From Spirochaetia bacterium (GTDB taxonomy: Bacteria; Spirochaetota; Spirochaetia; Treponematales; Breznakiellaceae): DNA of 29,698 nucleotides. The notes beneath the pieces were generated by a model, which saw only the letters and a program-made list of their open reading frames with translations, was not told the origin of the DNA and made no database searches. The position numbers and the translations under genes were made by a program. Of this stretch, positions 1 to 8,301 are shown piece after piece. How positions within the stretch are numbered: position 1 is the first letter of the stretch; each line of letters opens with the position of its first letter. Location: NCBI GenBank assembly GCA_025997795.1, contig BNVB01000028.1:1-29698 (forward strand), in the 5' to 3' direction.

Positions 1-375
1 GAGATAATGAAAGCCGTGCTTGCCAGGACCGGGTCCGGCGATCCCGGTGATGGCAGTAAAACAGACGGGTCCGGCAAAACGGCGGTTAAATCCGCCAAAG
101 AATTGGCTCAGGCGATCATCCTGGAAAATTACGGGGCCGATGACTTCCGCCGTATTTTGGGGATCAATGTTTTTGACGATGTTACCTGGTTCAACAAGGA
201 ATCTTTTGACCGTGCCCTTTATTATGGAACCATTTTTGCGGCCATGGAAAGCGGCGATTTTGCCCTAAGCAAAGAAACCGCCGAAGAATTCCGCAGGGCC
301 GAAGTCAAAGCGGAATACCAATTGACTAAACTGATTGATATGCTGGCGGAAAAAGCCAAAACAAAAAAGAAGTAA
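1..375 (+). CDS. C-terminal end of a probable GH13 (alpha-amylase family) protein, partial
   Basis: The reading frame is open to the first base of the window, so this is the 3' end of a longer gene; the ATG at position 7 is probably internal. The visible part has a low-complexity Gly/Asp/Ser/Thr stretch (about residues 8-25) and then a helical tail with the phrase DVTWFNKESFDRALYYG. That phrase resembles the C-terminal helical region of a clade of bacterial alpha-amylase-like GH13 proteins (N..VLWFNKEAFEELL). No catalytic residues lie in the window, so the assignment rests on this one similarity. The TetR gene starts 3 bases after the stop codon, which implies co-transcription. The Gly/Ser-rich stretch contains GGGTCCGGC twice and may be a repeat-derived insertion. 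Confidence 0.45.
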   Translation, partial: EIMKAVLARTGSGDPGDGSKTDGSGKTAVKSAKELAQAIILENYGADDFRRILGINVFDDVTWFNKESFDRALYYGTIFAAMESGDFALSKETAEEFRRAEVKAEYQLTKLIDMLAEKAKTKKK

Positions 376-378
376 GTT

Positions 379-1626
379 TTGACAAGGGATGATGTAATAA
401 ATGCCGCCTTCCGGGTATGGGGACGGGAATTCTACAAAACCACCAGCCTCGCCAAAATTGCCGAAACACTGAATGTTTCCAAGCCCGCTTTGTACCGGCA
501 TTTTTCCAGCAAAGAAGCATTGCTGGAAGCCATGGAAAACCGCTTTTACGATGATTATGCAGATGTCATAAAACCGATCATCGTGGAGACCTTAAAAAAT
601 AATAACTGGCAGGAAAGGCTCCTTGCCATGGTCCGGTTCATTACCAGCTATTTTGCCCGGCACTTTGAATACTTTATTTTTTCGTTGATCAAACTGCATG
701 AAAAAAAACTATTTTTTTCAGAGGCCTTAAAAAAACGGGGTGTTTCTTTTACGGAGCTGGGCCGTCAGGTGGTTCCGGATCAACAATACCCTTCGGCACT
801 GTTTTTGGCAGGAGTTACCAGCCTTTTTGGAACAGCCCTGTTTCACAAACAGCATCGCAAAATTTTCCGGGATGGCTCTGCCTTATTGGTTGACGGGGAA
901 TTTACGGAGGAACCATCGGAAGAAGAACTGCGGTACTTTACCGGTGTTACTGTCCAAAGGGTTTGGCAAGGGCTGGGTTTTAACCGTGCGGTGATAGATG
1001 CCCTTCCTTATACCAAACTTGAAAATCTGAGTGCAGAGAAGAACCTTCGAACCCAGACGGCGGGAGATCCGCTGTTACAGGCAGTGGCAGGGGCAGTGGC
1101 AGAAGCGGGACCCTGGGATGCTTCCATGGAAACCGTGGCAAAACGTTCGGGACTTTCCAAAAGCGGCCTCTATGCCCACTTTAAAAGCAAGCAAGATATG
1201 CTTTCCCGGCTTTTTATGACAGAGTTTGAGCGTATTGCCGAAAATACCGCTGCCCAGATCCCGCTGGGAGAAACCAGGGAAGAACAATTGTATTTAGCAA
1301 TTCTTTCCATTGCCGGTTACCTCCAGTCCAGGACAGAGATACTTATCGCTCTTGATTGGGTCCGTATTCAACGGCTGGAACTGGACCTTTCCGTTCCACC
1401 CACCCTCATTGATTTTTTTGCAGGCCTTAACCTTACCAGTTCCGGTACTTCCAGTGATTCTCCCGAAGAAAAACGGGAGAACATTTCCCAGTGGATACTG
1501 TTTTTACTGGTAACAGTTTTGATGCGCCGCCTGTACCAGGAAGATACCGAAACCGGCAGGATAAACAATGACAGTTTACGAAAGATCTTCCGTTTTGTTA
1601 CCCTTGGGGTGGAGGGACTTGAGTAA
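379..1626 (+). CDS. TetR-family regulator with two tandem TetR units
   Basis: At 415 residues the protein is about twice the usual TetR length (near 200). It carries two separate helix-turn-helix domains. The first, near residues 5-50, contains SLAKIAETLNVSKPALYRHF; the second, near 235-280, contains METVAKRSGLSKSGLYAHFK. Each is followed by its own helical ligand/dimerisation-like segment, so two full TetR units appear fused. Such a protein could bind DNA as an intramolecular pseudo-dimer, but that is inference. The start is TTG at 379, 3 bases after the upstream stop and without a clear Shine-Dalgarno, so translation is probably coupled to the glycosidase gene. By context it may control that glycosidase operon. 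The MCP gene converges from the other strand. Confidence 0.85.
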   Translation: MTRDDVINAAFRVWGREFYKTTSLAKIAETLNVSKPALYRHFSSKEALLEAMENRFYDDYADVIKPIIVETLKNNNWQERLLAMVRFITSYFARHFEYFIFSLIKLHEKKLFFSEALKKRGVSFTELGRQVVPDQQYPSALFLAGVTSLFGTALFHKQHRKIFRDGSALLVDGEFTEEPSEEELRYFTGVTVQRVWQGLGFNRAVIDALPYTKLENLSAEKNLRTQTAGDPLLQAVAGAVAEAGPWDASMETVAKRSGLSKSGLYAHFKSKQDMLSRLFMTEFERIAENTAAQIPLGETREEQLYLAILSIAGYLQSRTEILIALDWVRIQRLELDLSVPPTLIDFFAGLNLTSSGTSSDSPEEKRENISQWILFLLVTVLMRRLYQEDTETGRINNDSLRKIFRFVTLGVEGLE

Positions 1627-1652
1627 AAAGTGCCAAACGCCGCGGTGCGCAC

Positions 1653-3854
1653 CTACTCTATCTTAAACCGCGAAACCTCCCGTACCAGGATGTCGATGTT
1701 CTCCTTGTTGCGGCCGCTCAAGTTGTTGACTTCGTTCACCGCTATGTTGATCTGATCCGCACCGCTGGCCATCTCGTTCATGCCGTTGGTGATCTCCTGG
1801 GTCGCCATCTCAAGATTTTTCCCCTCGGCAATAACCTGACGGCTGCCTTCAAGCATTTCCTCGGAACCGCCTTTAACCATTTGCGTAACTTCGTTCAACT
1901 GGCCGATGGATTCGAGTATCTGCTGGCTGCCCTGGCCCTGTTCTTCCATGGCGCTGCGGATGTTCAACTCCTGTTGAGACACAGTCTTTACGCCGCCGTC
2001 GATGGCCTCAAATTTGTTCAACACCGAATCGGTGGACGTGATAATTTTATCAATGGATGCTTTTATCTTCTTGAGTACGGTGCTGATGGTCTTTGACTGT
2101 TCGGAACTGCTTTCCGCCAGTTTGCGGATTTCATCGGCAACTACCGCAAAGCCCTTGCCCGCTTCTCCGGCGTGGGCCGCTTCAATGGCGGCGTTCATCG
2201 AAAGCAGGTTGGTCTGGCTGGCGATGTTTTCCATTACTCCGTTGATTTCCAAAAGTCCCTCGCTCTCGCGGGCGATCTCCTGAATGTCGGCGGATACTTC
2301 CTGCAGTCCTGAACGGCCCACCTCGGCGGATTCGGAAAGCTCGTGTACGTTATCGCCGTTCTTTACCAGAGTCGATGTAACGGACTGAATATTGGCCAGC
2401 ATTTCCTCAATGGCCGACGAGGAACGGGATACGCTGCCGGTTTGTTTTTCGATATGACCGCTGAGCTTATCAATATTGACCGTCATCTGTTCCATGGTCG
2501 CATTTGTTTCAGTTACGGAAGCGCTCTGGTTAAGCACCCTCGTCTTGATACTCTGGATGTTGGCGGTGATCTGGTTAATCGCCGCAGCGGTTTCGGTCAT
2601 GTTGGCGGAAAGATCATTGCCAATATCAAAGAGGGTTGCAGCCTGTTTTTTAATTGAAGCCACCAGGTTCCGTATCTTGCCCAAGGTGGCGTTAAAGTAG
2701 CGGGCAAGGTCGCCGACCTCGTCCTTCGTGTTCAGTTCAACGGTTTTGGTCAGGTCCCCTTCGCCCTCGGAGATATCTTTGAGGGTGTCGGCCACCTTGA
2801 CGATGGGTTTGGTGATGGCGTTTACCACAAGGTAAATCACCACGGCAACAACGATGGCAGAAATAATCCCCAGCAGTATCGCAAACTGCGTCATGGCGTT
2901 TACCTGCTCCATAAGCAGGCTTTGCGGCGTACCGAGCATCAGGGACCAGCGTGTACCGGTCTCGGCAATGGTAAAGGGCTGTATTACCAGTTCAAGATCG
3001 GTTTCAAGGACCGGGGAATACTCGGTAAAACGCGATATTTTTTCCGACCGCGCCGCCTCATCCGCCTCGGCGGTATCGGAGCTGTAGAGTATCGCGTCCG
3101 CATCTTTCAGGAGTTTTCCCACCCGTTCGGGCACATAACTCGCCAGGATCGTATTGTTATCCGAATAGATCGACATGGCGGAGATGTCCGGGTTTCCCTT
3201 GATCGTGGCGTCCACCACGGGCTGGAGGTACTGTATGTCGATCCGGCAGCCCAGACGGCCAACCACCTGCCCGTTACGGCGGTTTATTATCGGCACGGTA
3301 CAGCGGATCAACCATGTCTGCTTGCCGGCTACTGTCGCCGGAACCGGATCGTAGATCCGCTCGTTTGCCGCATCGGGTCCGTTTAACCGGCTTAATTGAC
3401 CTTCTATATCGTCAAAGACCAGATGCTCCATCTGTCCCGATAACATGGTAAACCACGAAGCATACTCGCCGTTGGGGCCCGCGCCCGGTTCACCGATGTG
3501 CTGGGCGTCATTGCCGTCTATGCTGTCAGGCTTCCACACGGTATAAAAACCGATGATGCGGTCTTCCGAGAGGGTAACTGATTTCATAATATCGTCGTAC
3601 CTTGTACGGCGGCGGTCAACTTCGGTATCTTCATAGTCCGCCATAATATCGGCGACGGTACGCAGTATCTGGAAATAGCCATTGTAGCGGCCCTGTATAA
3701 AGGACGCCTGCTCTGCGGCAAGCCGTTCCTGGCTCTGCTTCGCCGTGCTTAGCTGCATAGCCGAGGCCCGGCTTACCAGAATAAACGCCAGAATGGCGAC
3801 TACCGCCACGAGTATGGCGATGACAATGATACTCATCCGGAATTTAATTTTCAT
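1653..3854 (-). CDS. Methyl-accepting chemotaxis protein with periplasmic dCache-like sensor
   Basis: This is a 733-residue transmembrane chemoreceptor. A signal-anchor helix lies at residues 8-30, followed by a periplasmic domain of about 290 residues with a dCache-type pattern (FYTVWKPD, then a PVPATVAGKQTWLIRCTVPI-like strand). A second transmembrane helix lies near 328-350. A HAMP domain (ITKPIVKVADTLKDISEGEGDLT) is followed by a long coiled-coil signalling domain. The conserved hairpin tip, which contacts CheA and CheW, is near residue 550 (LLSMNAAIEAAHAGEAGKGF). Length and order are typical. The ligand cannot be told from sequence. The start is supported by an AGGAG Shine-Dalgarno about 6 bases upstream. 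The leader is unusually long for this window, and a 12-base poly-G tract lies further upstream. Confidence 0.95.
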   Translation of the reverse strand: MKIKFRMSIIVIAILVAVVAILAFILVSRASAMQLSTAKQSQERLAAEQASFIQGRYNGYFQILRTVADIMADYEDTEVDRRRTRYDDIMKSVTLSEDRIIGFYTVWKPDSIDGNDAQHIGEPGAGPNGEYASWFTMLSGQMEHLVFDDIEGQLSRLNGPDAANERIYDPVPATVAGKQTWLIRCTVPIINRRNGQVVGRLGCRIDIQYLQPVVDATIKGNPDISAMSIYSDNNTILASYVPERVGKLLKDADAILYSSDTAEADEAARSEKISRFTEYSPVLETDLELVIQPFTIAETGTRWSLMLGTPQSLLMEQVNAMTQFAILLGIISAIVVAVVIYLVVNAITKPIVKVADTLKDISEGEGDLTKTVELNTKDEVGDLARYFNATLGKIRNLVASIKKQAATLFDIGNDLSANMTETAAAINQITANIQSIKTRVLNQSASVTETNATMEQMTVNIDKLSGHIEKQTGSVSRSSSAIEEMLANIQSVTSTLVKNGDNVHELSESAEVGRSGLQEVSADIQEIARESEGLLEINGVMENIASQTNLLSMNAAIEAAHAGEAGKGFAVVADEIRKLAESSSEQSKTISTVLKKIKASIDKIITSTDSVLNKFEAIDGGVKTVSQQELNIRSAMEEQGQGSQQILESIGQLNEVTQMVKGGSEEMLEGSRQVIAEGKNLEMATQEITNGMNEMASGADQINIAVNEVNNLSGRNKENIDILVREVSRFKIE

Positions 3855-3980
3855 GCTTTACTCCTGAAAAAAATATTTAGACTGAACTAGATCGCACATT
3901 GAGTGAGATTACTGTGGAGAAAATGAGCTGGTACACAATATATAGGGTTTGTCTGGTCTTTAGTACGCTGTATATGGGGT

Positions 3981-3992
3981 GGGGGGGGGGGG
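3981..3992. repeat. Poly-G homopolymer (12 G, preceded by GGGGT)
   Basis: Twelve consecutive G residues, with four more just before a single T, lie between the divergent MCP and bacteriohemerythrin genes. A possible minus-strand -10 box (TATATT) for the MCP gene covers 3937-3942, putting the tract about 39-50 bases upstream of it, where a spacing change could affect activator or UP-element contacts. Poly-G tracts near promoters are known phase-variation sites in Treponema pallidum (tpr genes). That this one is variable is inference. Confidence 0.7.
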
Positions 3993-4115
3993 TAAAACAC
4001 TTTTGACAATCTGCAAAATTTGAGAAAACTGGTAAACCATTTTCTGGCTGATCATAGTGTGGTAGTTTAGCAAAAAAACGACTATGCTGTCAAGGGGAAA
4101 TTCCTGCGATTTTTC

Positions 4116-4144
4116 TTGACCTCTCTGCTAAGATTGGGTATCTT
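4116..4144 (+). promoter_or_regulatory. Sigma-70-type promoter of the bacteriohemerythrin gene
   Basis: A -35 box TTGACC (4116-4121) and a -10 box TATCTT (4139-4144) are separated by exactly 17 bases. Transcription should start about 7 bases after the -10 box, at 4151, which is the A of the ATG. There is no Shine-Dalgarno in front of that ATG. This suggests a leaderless mRNA. Confidence 0.6.
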
Positions 4145-4150
4145 TATTTC

Positions 4151-4633
4151 ATGGCTATAAAAGATATTGTTACCTGGCAAAAAAGCTATTCGGTCAATAT
4201 CCCGCTTATTGATGTGCAGCATATGGAACTAATCAACCTGACCAACAAACTCTACCGCAGTTGCATGAATGGCAGGGATAATTCCAAAGAAATGTTTATG
4301 ACGGTACTCCGGGGTGCGATTGATTATGTGGGGTATCATTTTTCCACAGAAGAAAAGGTAATGGAACGGGTAGCTTATCCGGGCTACGGTAACCACAAAC
4401 AGGAGCACAATACCTTTGTACTGGATGTGCTTAAATCGGTGGATAATCTTGCCAAAACGGACAAGTACAATCCTCTTGCCTTTGTTACCTACCTTAAAGA
4501 CTGGGTACTTACTCACATTGCCGTTTCCGATAAGGAACTGGGCCAATACCTCTTAGGCCTAAAAAAACAGGGCACCCTGCAAAATATTACTCTAAGGGTC
4601 AAACAGGTTTCCAATCGTTTTGTTCTTGAATAG
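4151..4633 (+). CDS. Bacteriohemerythrin
   Basis: This 160-residue cytosolic single-domain protein binds O2 at a non-haem di-iron centre. All seven expected iron ligands can be placed: H24 (in IPLIDVQH), H63 and E67 (HFSTE), H82 and H86 (HKQEH), H122 and D127 (HIAVSDKE). Total length is slightly above the usual 130-140 because of a short tail after the last helix. In bacteria the family is linked to oxygen storage, delivery or sensing. Its position next to a chemoreceptor (divergent) and a sensor kinase (downstream) fits a microaerobic response, but that link is inference. The ATG at 4151 has no Shine-Dalgarno and falls on the predicted transcription start, so the gene may be read from a leaderless message. 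Confidence 0.95.
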   Translation: MAIKDIVTWQKSYSVNIPLIDVQHMELINLTNKLYRSCMNGRDNSKEMFMTVLRGAIDYVGYHFSTEEKVMERVAYPGYGNHKQEHNTFVLDVLKSVDNLAKTDKYNPLAFVTYLKDWVLTHIAVSDKELGQYLLGLKKQGTLQNITLRVKQVSNRFVLE

Positions 4634-4664
4634 TCCTGCGTAGGCGGCGTTATTTTTTGTCCTG

Positions 4665-4693
4665 TTGCAGTTTCGTACATTCCTACCTATAAT
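4665..4693 (+). promoter_or_regulatory. Sigma-70-type promoter of the EIIC-histidine kinase gene
   Basis: TTGCAG (4665-4670), a 17-base spacer and a perfect TATAAT (4688-4693). The predicted start near 4700 coincides with the AAGGA ribosome-binding site (4698-4702) in front of the GTG at 4712, giving a leader of about 12 bases. Confidence 0.7.
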
Positions 4694-4711
4694 TAAAAAG
4701 GAACAAAAAAC

Positions 4712-7700
4712 GTGGGCAGAAAAAAACGCAGCATCCTTTTTTGGGTAAAACTTAGCAATATAGAAACTCTAAGTATCATACGAAATGCCCTGACGTTGAC
4801 CCTGCCGCTGGTTATTGCCGGGGCTGCGGCGGTGCTGATAAACAACTTTCCCATTCCCGTTTACCAGCGTTTTATGGGGTTACTGTTTGGAGAAGGCTGG
4901 CGCAGTTTCGGCGCTTATATCTGGAACGGTACTCTGGCAATTCTTTCGCCGGTAATTGTTTTTTCCATTGGTTACAGCATTGCCGAACGGCACAACCTAA
5001 AAAGCCCCCGTTGTACGGTACATCCGGTTATTGCGGGGCTTCTTTCCTTTTGTGCCCTGCTCTCTGTCATGGAATCTTCGCAGTTGGATTGGGCCATTCC
5101 CTATAGTTGGGTTGGGGTAAACGGGCTTTTTTTGGCAATTATCATAGGTTTTGTTTCTGCCCGGGTTTTTCTGTTCTTCTACCGTATCCCCCAGCTGCGA
5201 ATCCGTTTTGCCAACGATTCAAGCACTGCTCTGTCCCATGTATTTGCCGCCATGTTTCCCGCCATGCTTACCCTGGCGGTATTTTCCCTGTTCAAGATTT
5301 TTATGGCCCATTTTGGGATACGGGACATACACGCCCTGGTTTACGATCTTTTAGCCCGGCCTTTTGAAGGATTGGGAAACAACCTGGGTACGGCGCTGGT
5401 CTACAATTTTTTCCGGCACATACTGTGGTTTTTCGGCATCCACGGTTCCAATGCCCTGGAGCCAATTGCCAACGAAATTTATGTATCCGCCGCAGCGGCC
5501 AATGAACTGGCCATAGCCGCCGGCAAGGCCCCTCCCCATATTTTTACCAAAACCTTTTTTGATACCTACATTTCCATGGGAGGAGCGGGTAATACCCTGT
5601 CTTTGCTTGCCGCCCTGTTTGTAACCAAAAAAGGAAGCGGTCAAAAACGGATTGCAGAAATTTCCCTCTTGCCCGCACTTTTTAACATTAACGAAACGCT
5701 GATTTTCGGGCTGCCCATTGTACTCAATCCCATATACCTTATTCCCTTTACCGTTGTGCCCCTGGTACTAACGGTAAGTTCCTGGGCCGCCGCTTCGCTG
5801 GGGCTCTTGCCCATTAGTCCCGCTGCAGCATCGTGGATTACACCGCCCCTTATTTCCGGCTGGATTGCCGCCGGTTCTTTTGCCGGAAGTTTTATGCAGG
5901 CCGTTAATCTGCTTATTGGTTTTCTTATTTACCTGCCCTTTGTCCGCATGGCCGAACGGGTACGAAAGTTCCATTTTGAGGCAACCTATAGTGAACTGCT
6001 CCATTCCGGTTCCGGCAATGCCTATGGATCCCTGGCAAAACAAAGCGGCGAAATTGGAGCAATTTCTACCATACTGGCCAACGATCTTTTGGCATCGATC
6101 AAAAAAAACGAACATCTTCTTTTAAAGAACACTTCCGGCATTACCTTTATGCTGGACCTTAAAATGTGTTTTGTCCTGGGAAGTGAAAAAACCGTACAAT
6201 TCCTTGGTTACAGGGATATGCAGGAAATAACGGGTTTTCCCTTTTCCCGGCTTTTTGCCGGAGTTGTTTCCGGTTCCTGGATAGAAACAATGACCAGCCG
6301 CTGTTATGAAGTAATGGAATCAAATAATGCGGCAAACTACGAAGAAAAGATACAACTAACTGCGGCAAAAGATGAAGTTGCTTTTCAAATTGCCATTACT
6401 CCCGCATCGGAAGATGACGGAACCTGCCGCGGCGTAGTGGTGGTAATGAACAATGTTTCCGAGTTGGCTTTGGCCAGGGAAGCGGCGGAACAGGCAAGCC
6501 TGGCAAAAGGCGCTTTTCTTGCCAACATGAGCCACGAGATGCGCACCCCCATGAATGCAATCATCGGCATGACCGCTATTGCCAAAAAATCCAAAGAAGA
6601 GGAAAAGCAAAAGTACTGCCTTCTTAAAATAGAAGAAGCGTCGACCCATCTTTTGGGAGTGATCAACGACATCCTTGATATGTCCAAAATCGAGGCAAAC
6701 AAATTTGAACTGTCCCCGGTACATTTTAACTTTGAAAAACTTGTCCGCAAAACAGTGGATGTTATTCAATTCCGCATTGATGAAAAAAACCAGCGTTTTA
6801 TTCTGGACCTGGACAGCGCTATTCCTCCTGTTATTCAGGCGGACGATCAGCGGCTTGCCCAGGTAATAACAAACCTTCTTTCCAATGCGGTAAAGTTTAC
6901 GCCGGAAAACGGAACCATTACCCTTACAGCCAGGCTCCTTGCGGAAAAGGACAATCTTTGTACGATAGAAATAGAAGTAAGTGATACGGGCATAGGGATT
7001 AGCGATGAGCAGAAAGCGCACCTCTTTACTTCTTTTGAACAGGCCGATTCCAGCACATCCCGCAAGTTCGGCGGTACCGGCCTGGGGCTTGCCATTTCCA
7101 AACGAATTGTCGATCTTATGGGCGGAACCATTAAAGTTGAATCGGAGAACAGTGGAAACCAGGATTCCTCTTTAGAGGATAGCCAGGATTCCAACTTTAG
7201 TGGAAACCGAGGTTCCCGCTTTATCTTTACCATCCAGGCCCGCCGGGGCAAGGAAGAAACAGAAACAGGGGAAAACCAGGATCTTTCCGGTAAAGCGGCA
7301 GACATGGCGGGAATTTTTACGGGCCGTCACATCCTGCTTGCCGAAGATGTAGACATTAACCGGGAAATCGTAACCACCCTGCTGGAACCTACTGGTATCG
7401 CCATCGATATTGCAGTGAACGGTATCGACGTGGTACAAAAATTCAGCGCCAAACCCGCCGTCTACGATTTAATCCTTATGGATATCCAGATGCCGGAAAT
7501 GGATGGTTACGAAGCAACCCGCCGCATACGCGCTTTTGAAGCGGAGCATTCCCAAGCCCTGGAAGGCCTGAAAGAAATTCCGCAATTACCGGAAGCCCGT
7601 CAGGGTATTCCAATAATTGCCATGACCGCCAATGTATTTAAAGAGGACATTGAACGGTGCCTTGCCGCAGGCATGAACAGCCACCTGGGTAAACCGCTGG

Positions 7701-7780
7701 TGCTGGAAGATCTACTCACCGTTTTACATGCCGCTCTTCCAATATCGCCAGTAAAAATAAAAGGTCCGAAAGCCGGTTAA
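4712..7780 (+). CDS. Hybrid histidine kinase with an N-terminal PTS EIIC permease domain as sensor
   Basis: The 1022-residue protein has an unusual domain order. Residues about 12-425 form a full PTS EIIC membrane domain of the lactose/cellobiose type: many hydrophobic helices, GIHGSNALEP, and LLPALFNINETLIFGLPIVLNP, which holds the family's FNINE motif. Residues about 465-590 look like a PAS domain. A HisKA domain follows (NMSHEMRTPMNAIIG, phospho-His near 608), then an HATPase with N box (NLLSNAVKF), G1 (DTGIGIS) and G2 (GGTGLGLAI). The C-terminal receiver has LILMDIQMPEMDG (phospho-Asp near 923) and a final GKPL lysine. No EIIA or EIIB is fused or adjacent, so the permease part may act as a sugar receptor. 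A 51-bp repeat lies in frame between the HATPase G2 region and its last strand. The start is GTG with an AAGGA site. The 3' end overlaps the convergent adenosyltransferase gene by 65 bases. Confidence 0.9.
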   Translation: MGRKKRSILFWVKLSNIETLSIIRNALTLTLPLVIAGAAAVLINNFPIPVYQRFMGLLFGEGWRSFGAYIWNGTLAILSPVIVFSIGYSIAERHNLKSPRCTVHPVIAGLLSFCALLSVMESSQLDWAIPYSWVGVNGLFLAIIIGFVSARVFLFFYRIPQLRIRFANDSSTALSHVFAAMFPAMLTLAVFSLFKIFMAHFGIRDIHALVYDLLARPFEGLGNNLGTALVYNFFRHILWFFGIHGSNALEPIANEIYVSAAAANELAIAAGKAPPHIFTKTFFDTYISMGGAGNTLSLLAALFVTKKGSGQKRIAEISLLPALFNINETLIFGLPIVLNPIYLIPFTVVPLVLTVSSWAAASLGLLPISPAAASWITPPLISGWIAAGSFAGSFMQAVNLLIGFLIYLPFVRMAERVRKFHFEATYSELLHSGSGNAYGSLAKQSGEIGAISTILANDLLASIKKNEHLLLKNTSGITFMLDLKMCFVLGSEKTVQFLGYRDMQEITGFPFSRLFAGVVSGSWIETMTSRCYEVMESNNAANYEEKIQLTAAKDEVAFQIAITPASEDDGTCRGVVVVMNNVSELALAREAAEQASLAKGAFLANMSHEMRTPMNAIIGMTAIAKKSKEEEKQKYCLLKIEEASTHLLGVINDILDMSKIEANKFELSPVHFNFEKLVRKTVDVIQFRIDEKNQRFILDLDSAIPPVIQADDQRLAQVITNLLSNAVKFTPENGTITLTARLLAEKDNLCTIEIEVSDTGIGISDEQKAHLFTSFEQADSSTSRKFGGTGLGLAISKRIVDLMGGTIKVESENSGNQDSSLEDSQDSNFSGNRGSRFIFTIQARRGKEETETGENQDLSGKAADMAGIFTGRHILLAEDVDINREIVTTLLEPTGIAIDIAVNGIDVVQKFSAKPAVYDLILMDIQMPEMDGYEATRRIRAFEAEHSQALEGLKEIPQLPEARQGIPIIAMTANVFKEDIERCLAAGMNSHLGKPLVLEDLLTVLHAALPISPVKIKGPKAG
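7162..7212 (+). repeat. 51-bp in-frame dispersed repeat, copy A
   Basis: This segment matches 9923-9973 (minus strand) at 43 of 51 positions by eye; 7 of the 8 differences are transitions. Both copies are read in the same frame, giving DSSLEDSQDSNFSGNRG here and GSPLGDTRGSNFSGNRG in the other. The DNA holds inverted-repeat segments (CCTCTTTAGAGG; TTCCAACTTTAGTGGAA). An extra half-copy (AGTGGAAACCAGGATTCC) lies just upstream at 7151-7168. The pattern suggests a small palindromic element that inserts into genes while keeping the frame. Confidence 0.75.
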
Positions 7781-8246
7781 GCCACACAAGATACGGTACA
7801 AGGGCATTTTCGCTTTCAAGAGCCGCAGCCAAACGCCGTTCAGCACGGCGGCAGATGGTACGGGCCGCATTCAATTGGGCCGCTCCCGGTCTGGTCCAGT
7901 TTCGCACAAATCCCTGGATAGGATTTTCTGTTTCCAGAGCGGTGATCCATTGTTCAAGTTTTGCTATATCTGCCCCGGCAGATTCGCTTGGTAATCCCGC
8001 CAGAGCAGGCATAAGCCTAAAGAGCATCTGCCGTACTTCGGCGATACGCTCCGTTACCACACCGGAATGTGCCGCAAGGGTTGTTTCACACAGGGCAAGA
8101 AACGCATCCAGCTCATCAAGGGTCCCCAAACATTCAATAAAAGGGTCCGCCTTGGAAACCCTGCCTTTTGTACCTGGGAAGCCGCTTTCTGGTAAACCGA
8201 GAAAGCTGGTAAAACCATCATCCCCTTTTTTGGTAGTGATACTCAC
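7716..8246 (-). CDS. PduO-type cob(I)alamin adenosyltransferase
   Basis: This 176-residue protein matches the PduO-type ATP:cob(I)alamin adenosyltransferase family, which makes coenzyme B12 from reduced corrinoid and ATP in the cytosol. The N-terminal ATP-binding motif is TKKGDDGFTSFL, followed by RVSKADPFIECLGTLDELDAFL. The C-terminal motif is ARTICRRAERRL...LNRLSDLLFLLA, where the family has its conserved Arg/Glu and Asn-Arg-Leu-Ser-Asp. The DPF phrase replaces the commoner DDP or DH form but looks intact. No corrinoid gene or cobalamin riboswitch is nearby, so this seems a stand-alone salvage enzyme. The start is GTG at 8246, with a possible promoter placing the transcription start at the same base. 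The 3' end overlaps the convergent kinase gene. Confidence 0.88.
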   Translation of the reverse strand: MSITTKKGDDGFTSFLGLPESGFPGTKGRVSKADPFIECLGTLDELDAFLALCETTLAAHSGVVTERIAEVRQMLFRLMPALAGLPSESAGADIAKLEQWITALETENPIQGFVRNWTRPGAAQLNAARTICRRAERRLAAALESENALVPYLVWLNRLSDLLFLLAILEERHVKR

Positions 8247-8251
8247 AGCTT

Positions 8252-8280
8252 ATCATAAGAGAATTGACCATTTCTTTGAA
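8252..8280 (-). promoter_or_regulatory. Promoter of the adenosyltransferase gene
   Basis: Read on the minus strand: TTCAAA (8275-8280), 17-base spacer, TATGAT (8252-8257). The predicted start is near 8245, within a base of the GTG codon at 8246, with no Shine-Dalgarno. It overlaps the plus-strand promoter at 8264-8292, so the two divergent genes may compete for polymerase. Confidence 0.5.
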
Positions 8281-8292
8281 GCACCCTATGAT
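8264..8292 (+). promoter_or_regulatory. Promoter of the SPOUT methyltransferase gene
   Basis: TTGACC (8264-8269), a 17-base spacer and TATGAT (8287-8292). The expected start near 8299 leaves about 3 bases before the ATG at 8302 and no room for a ribosome-binding site. This supports the choice of 8302 as the start and a leaderless message. Confidence 0.65.
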
Positions 8293-8301
8293 GATCATCT
8301 A

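Noticed and set aside
1627..1652. Terminator between TetR and MCP genes
   Set aside because: Only a 4-bp GTGC/GCAC stem can be drawn in the convergent gap, too weak to call.
7855..8301. N-terminal extension of the SPOUT methyltransferase frame
   Set aside because: It lies opposite the adenosyltransferase gene, has no family similarity, and a good promoter sits at 8264-8292.
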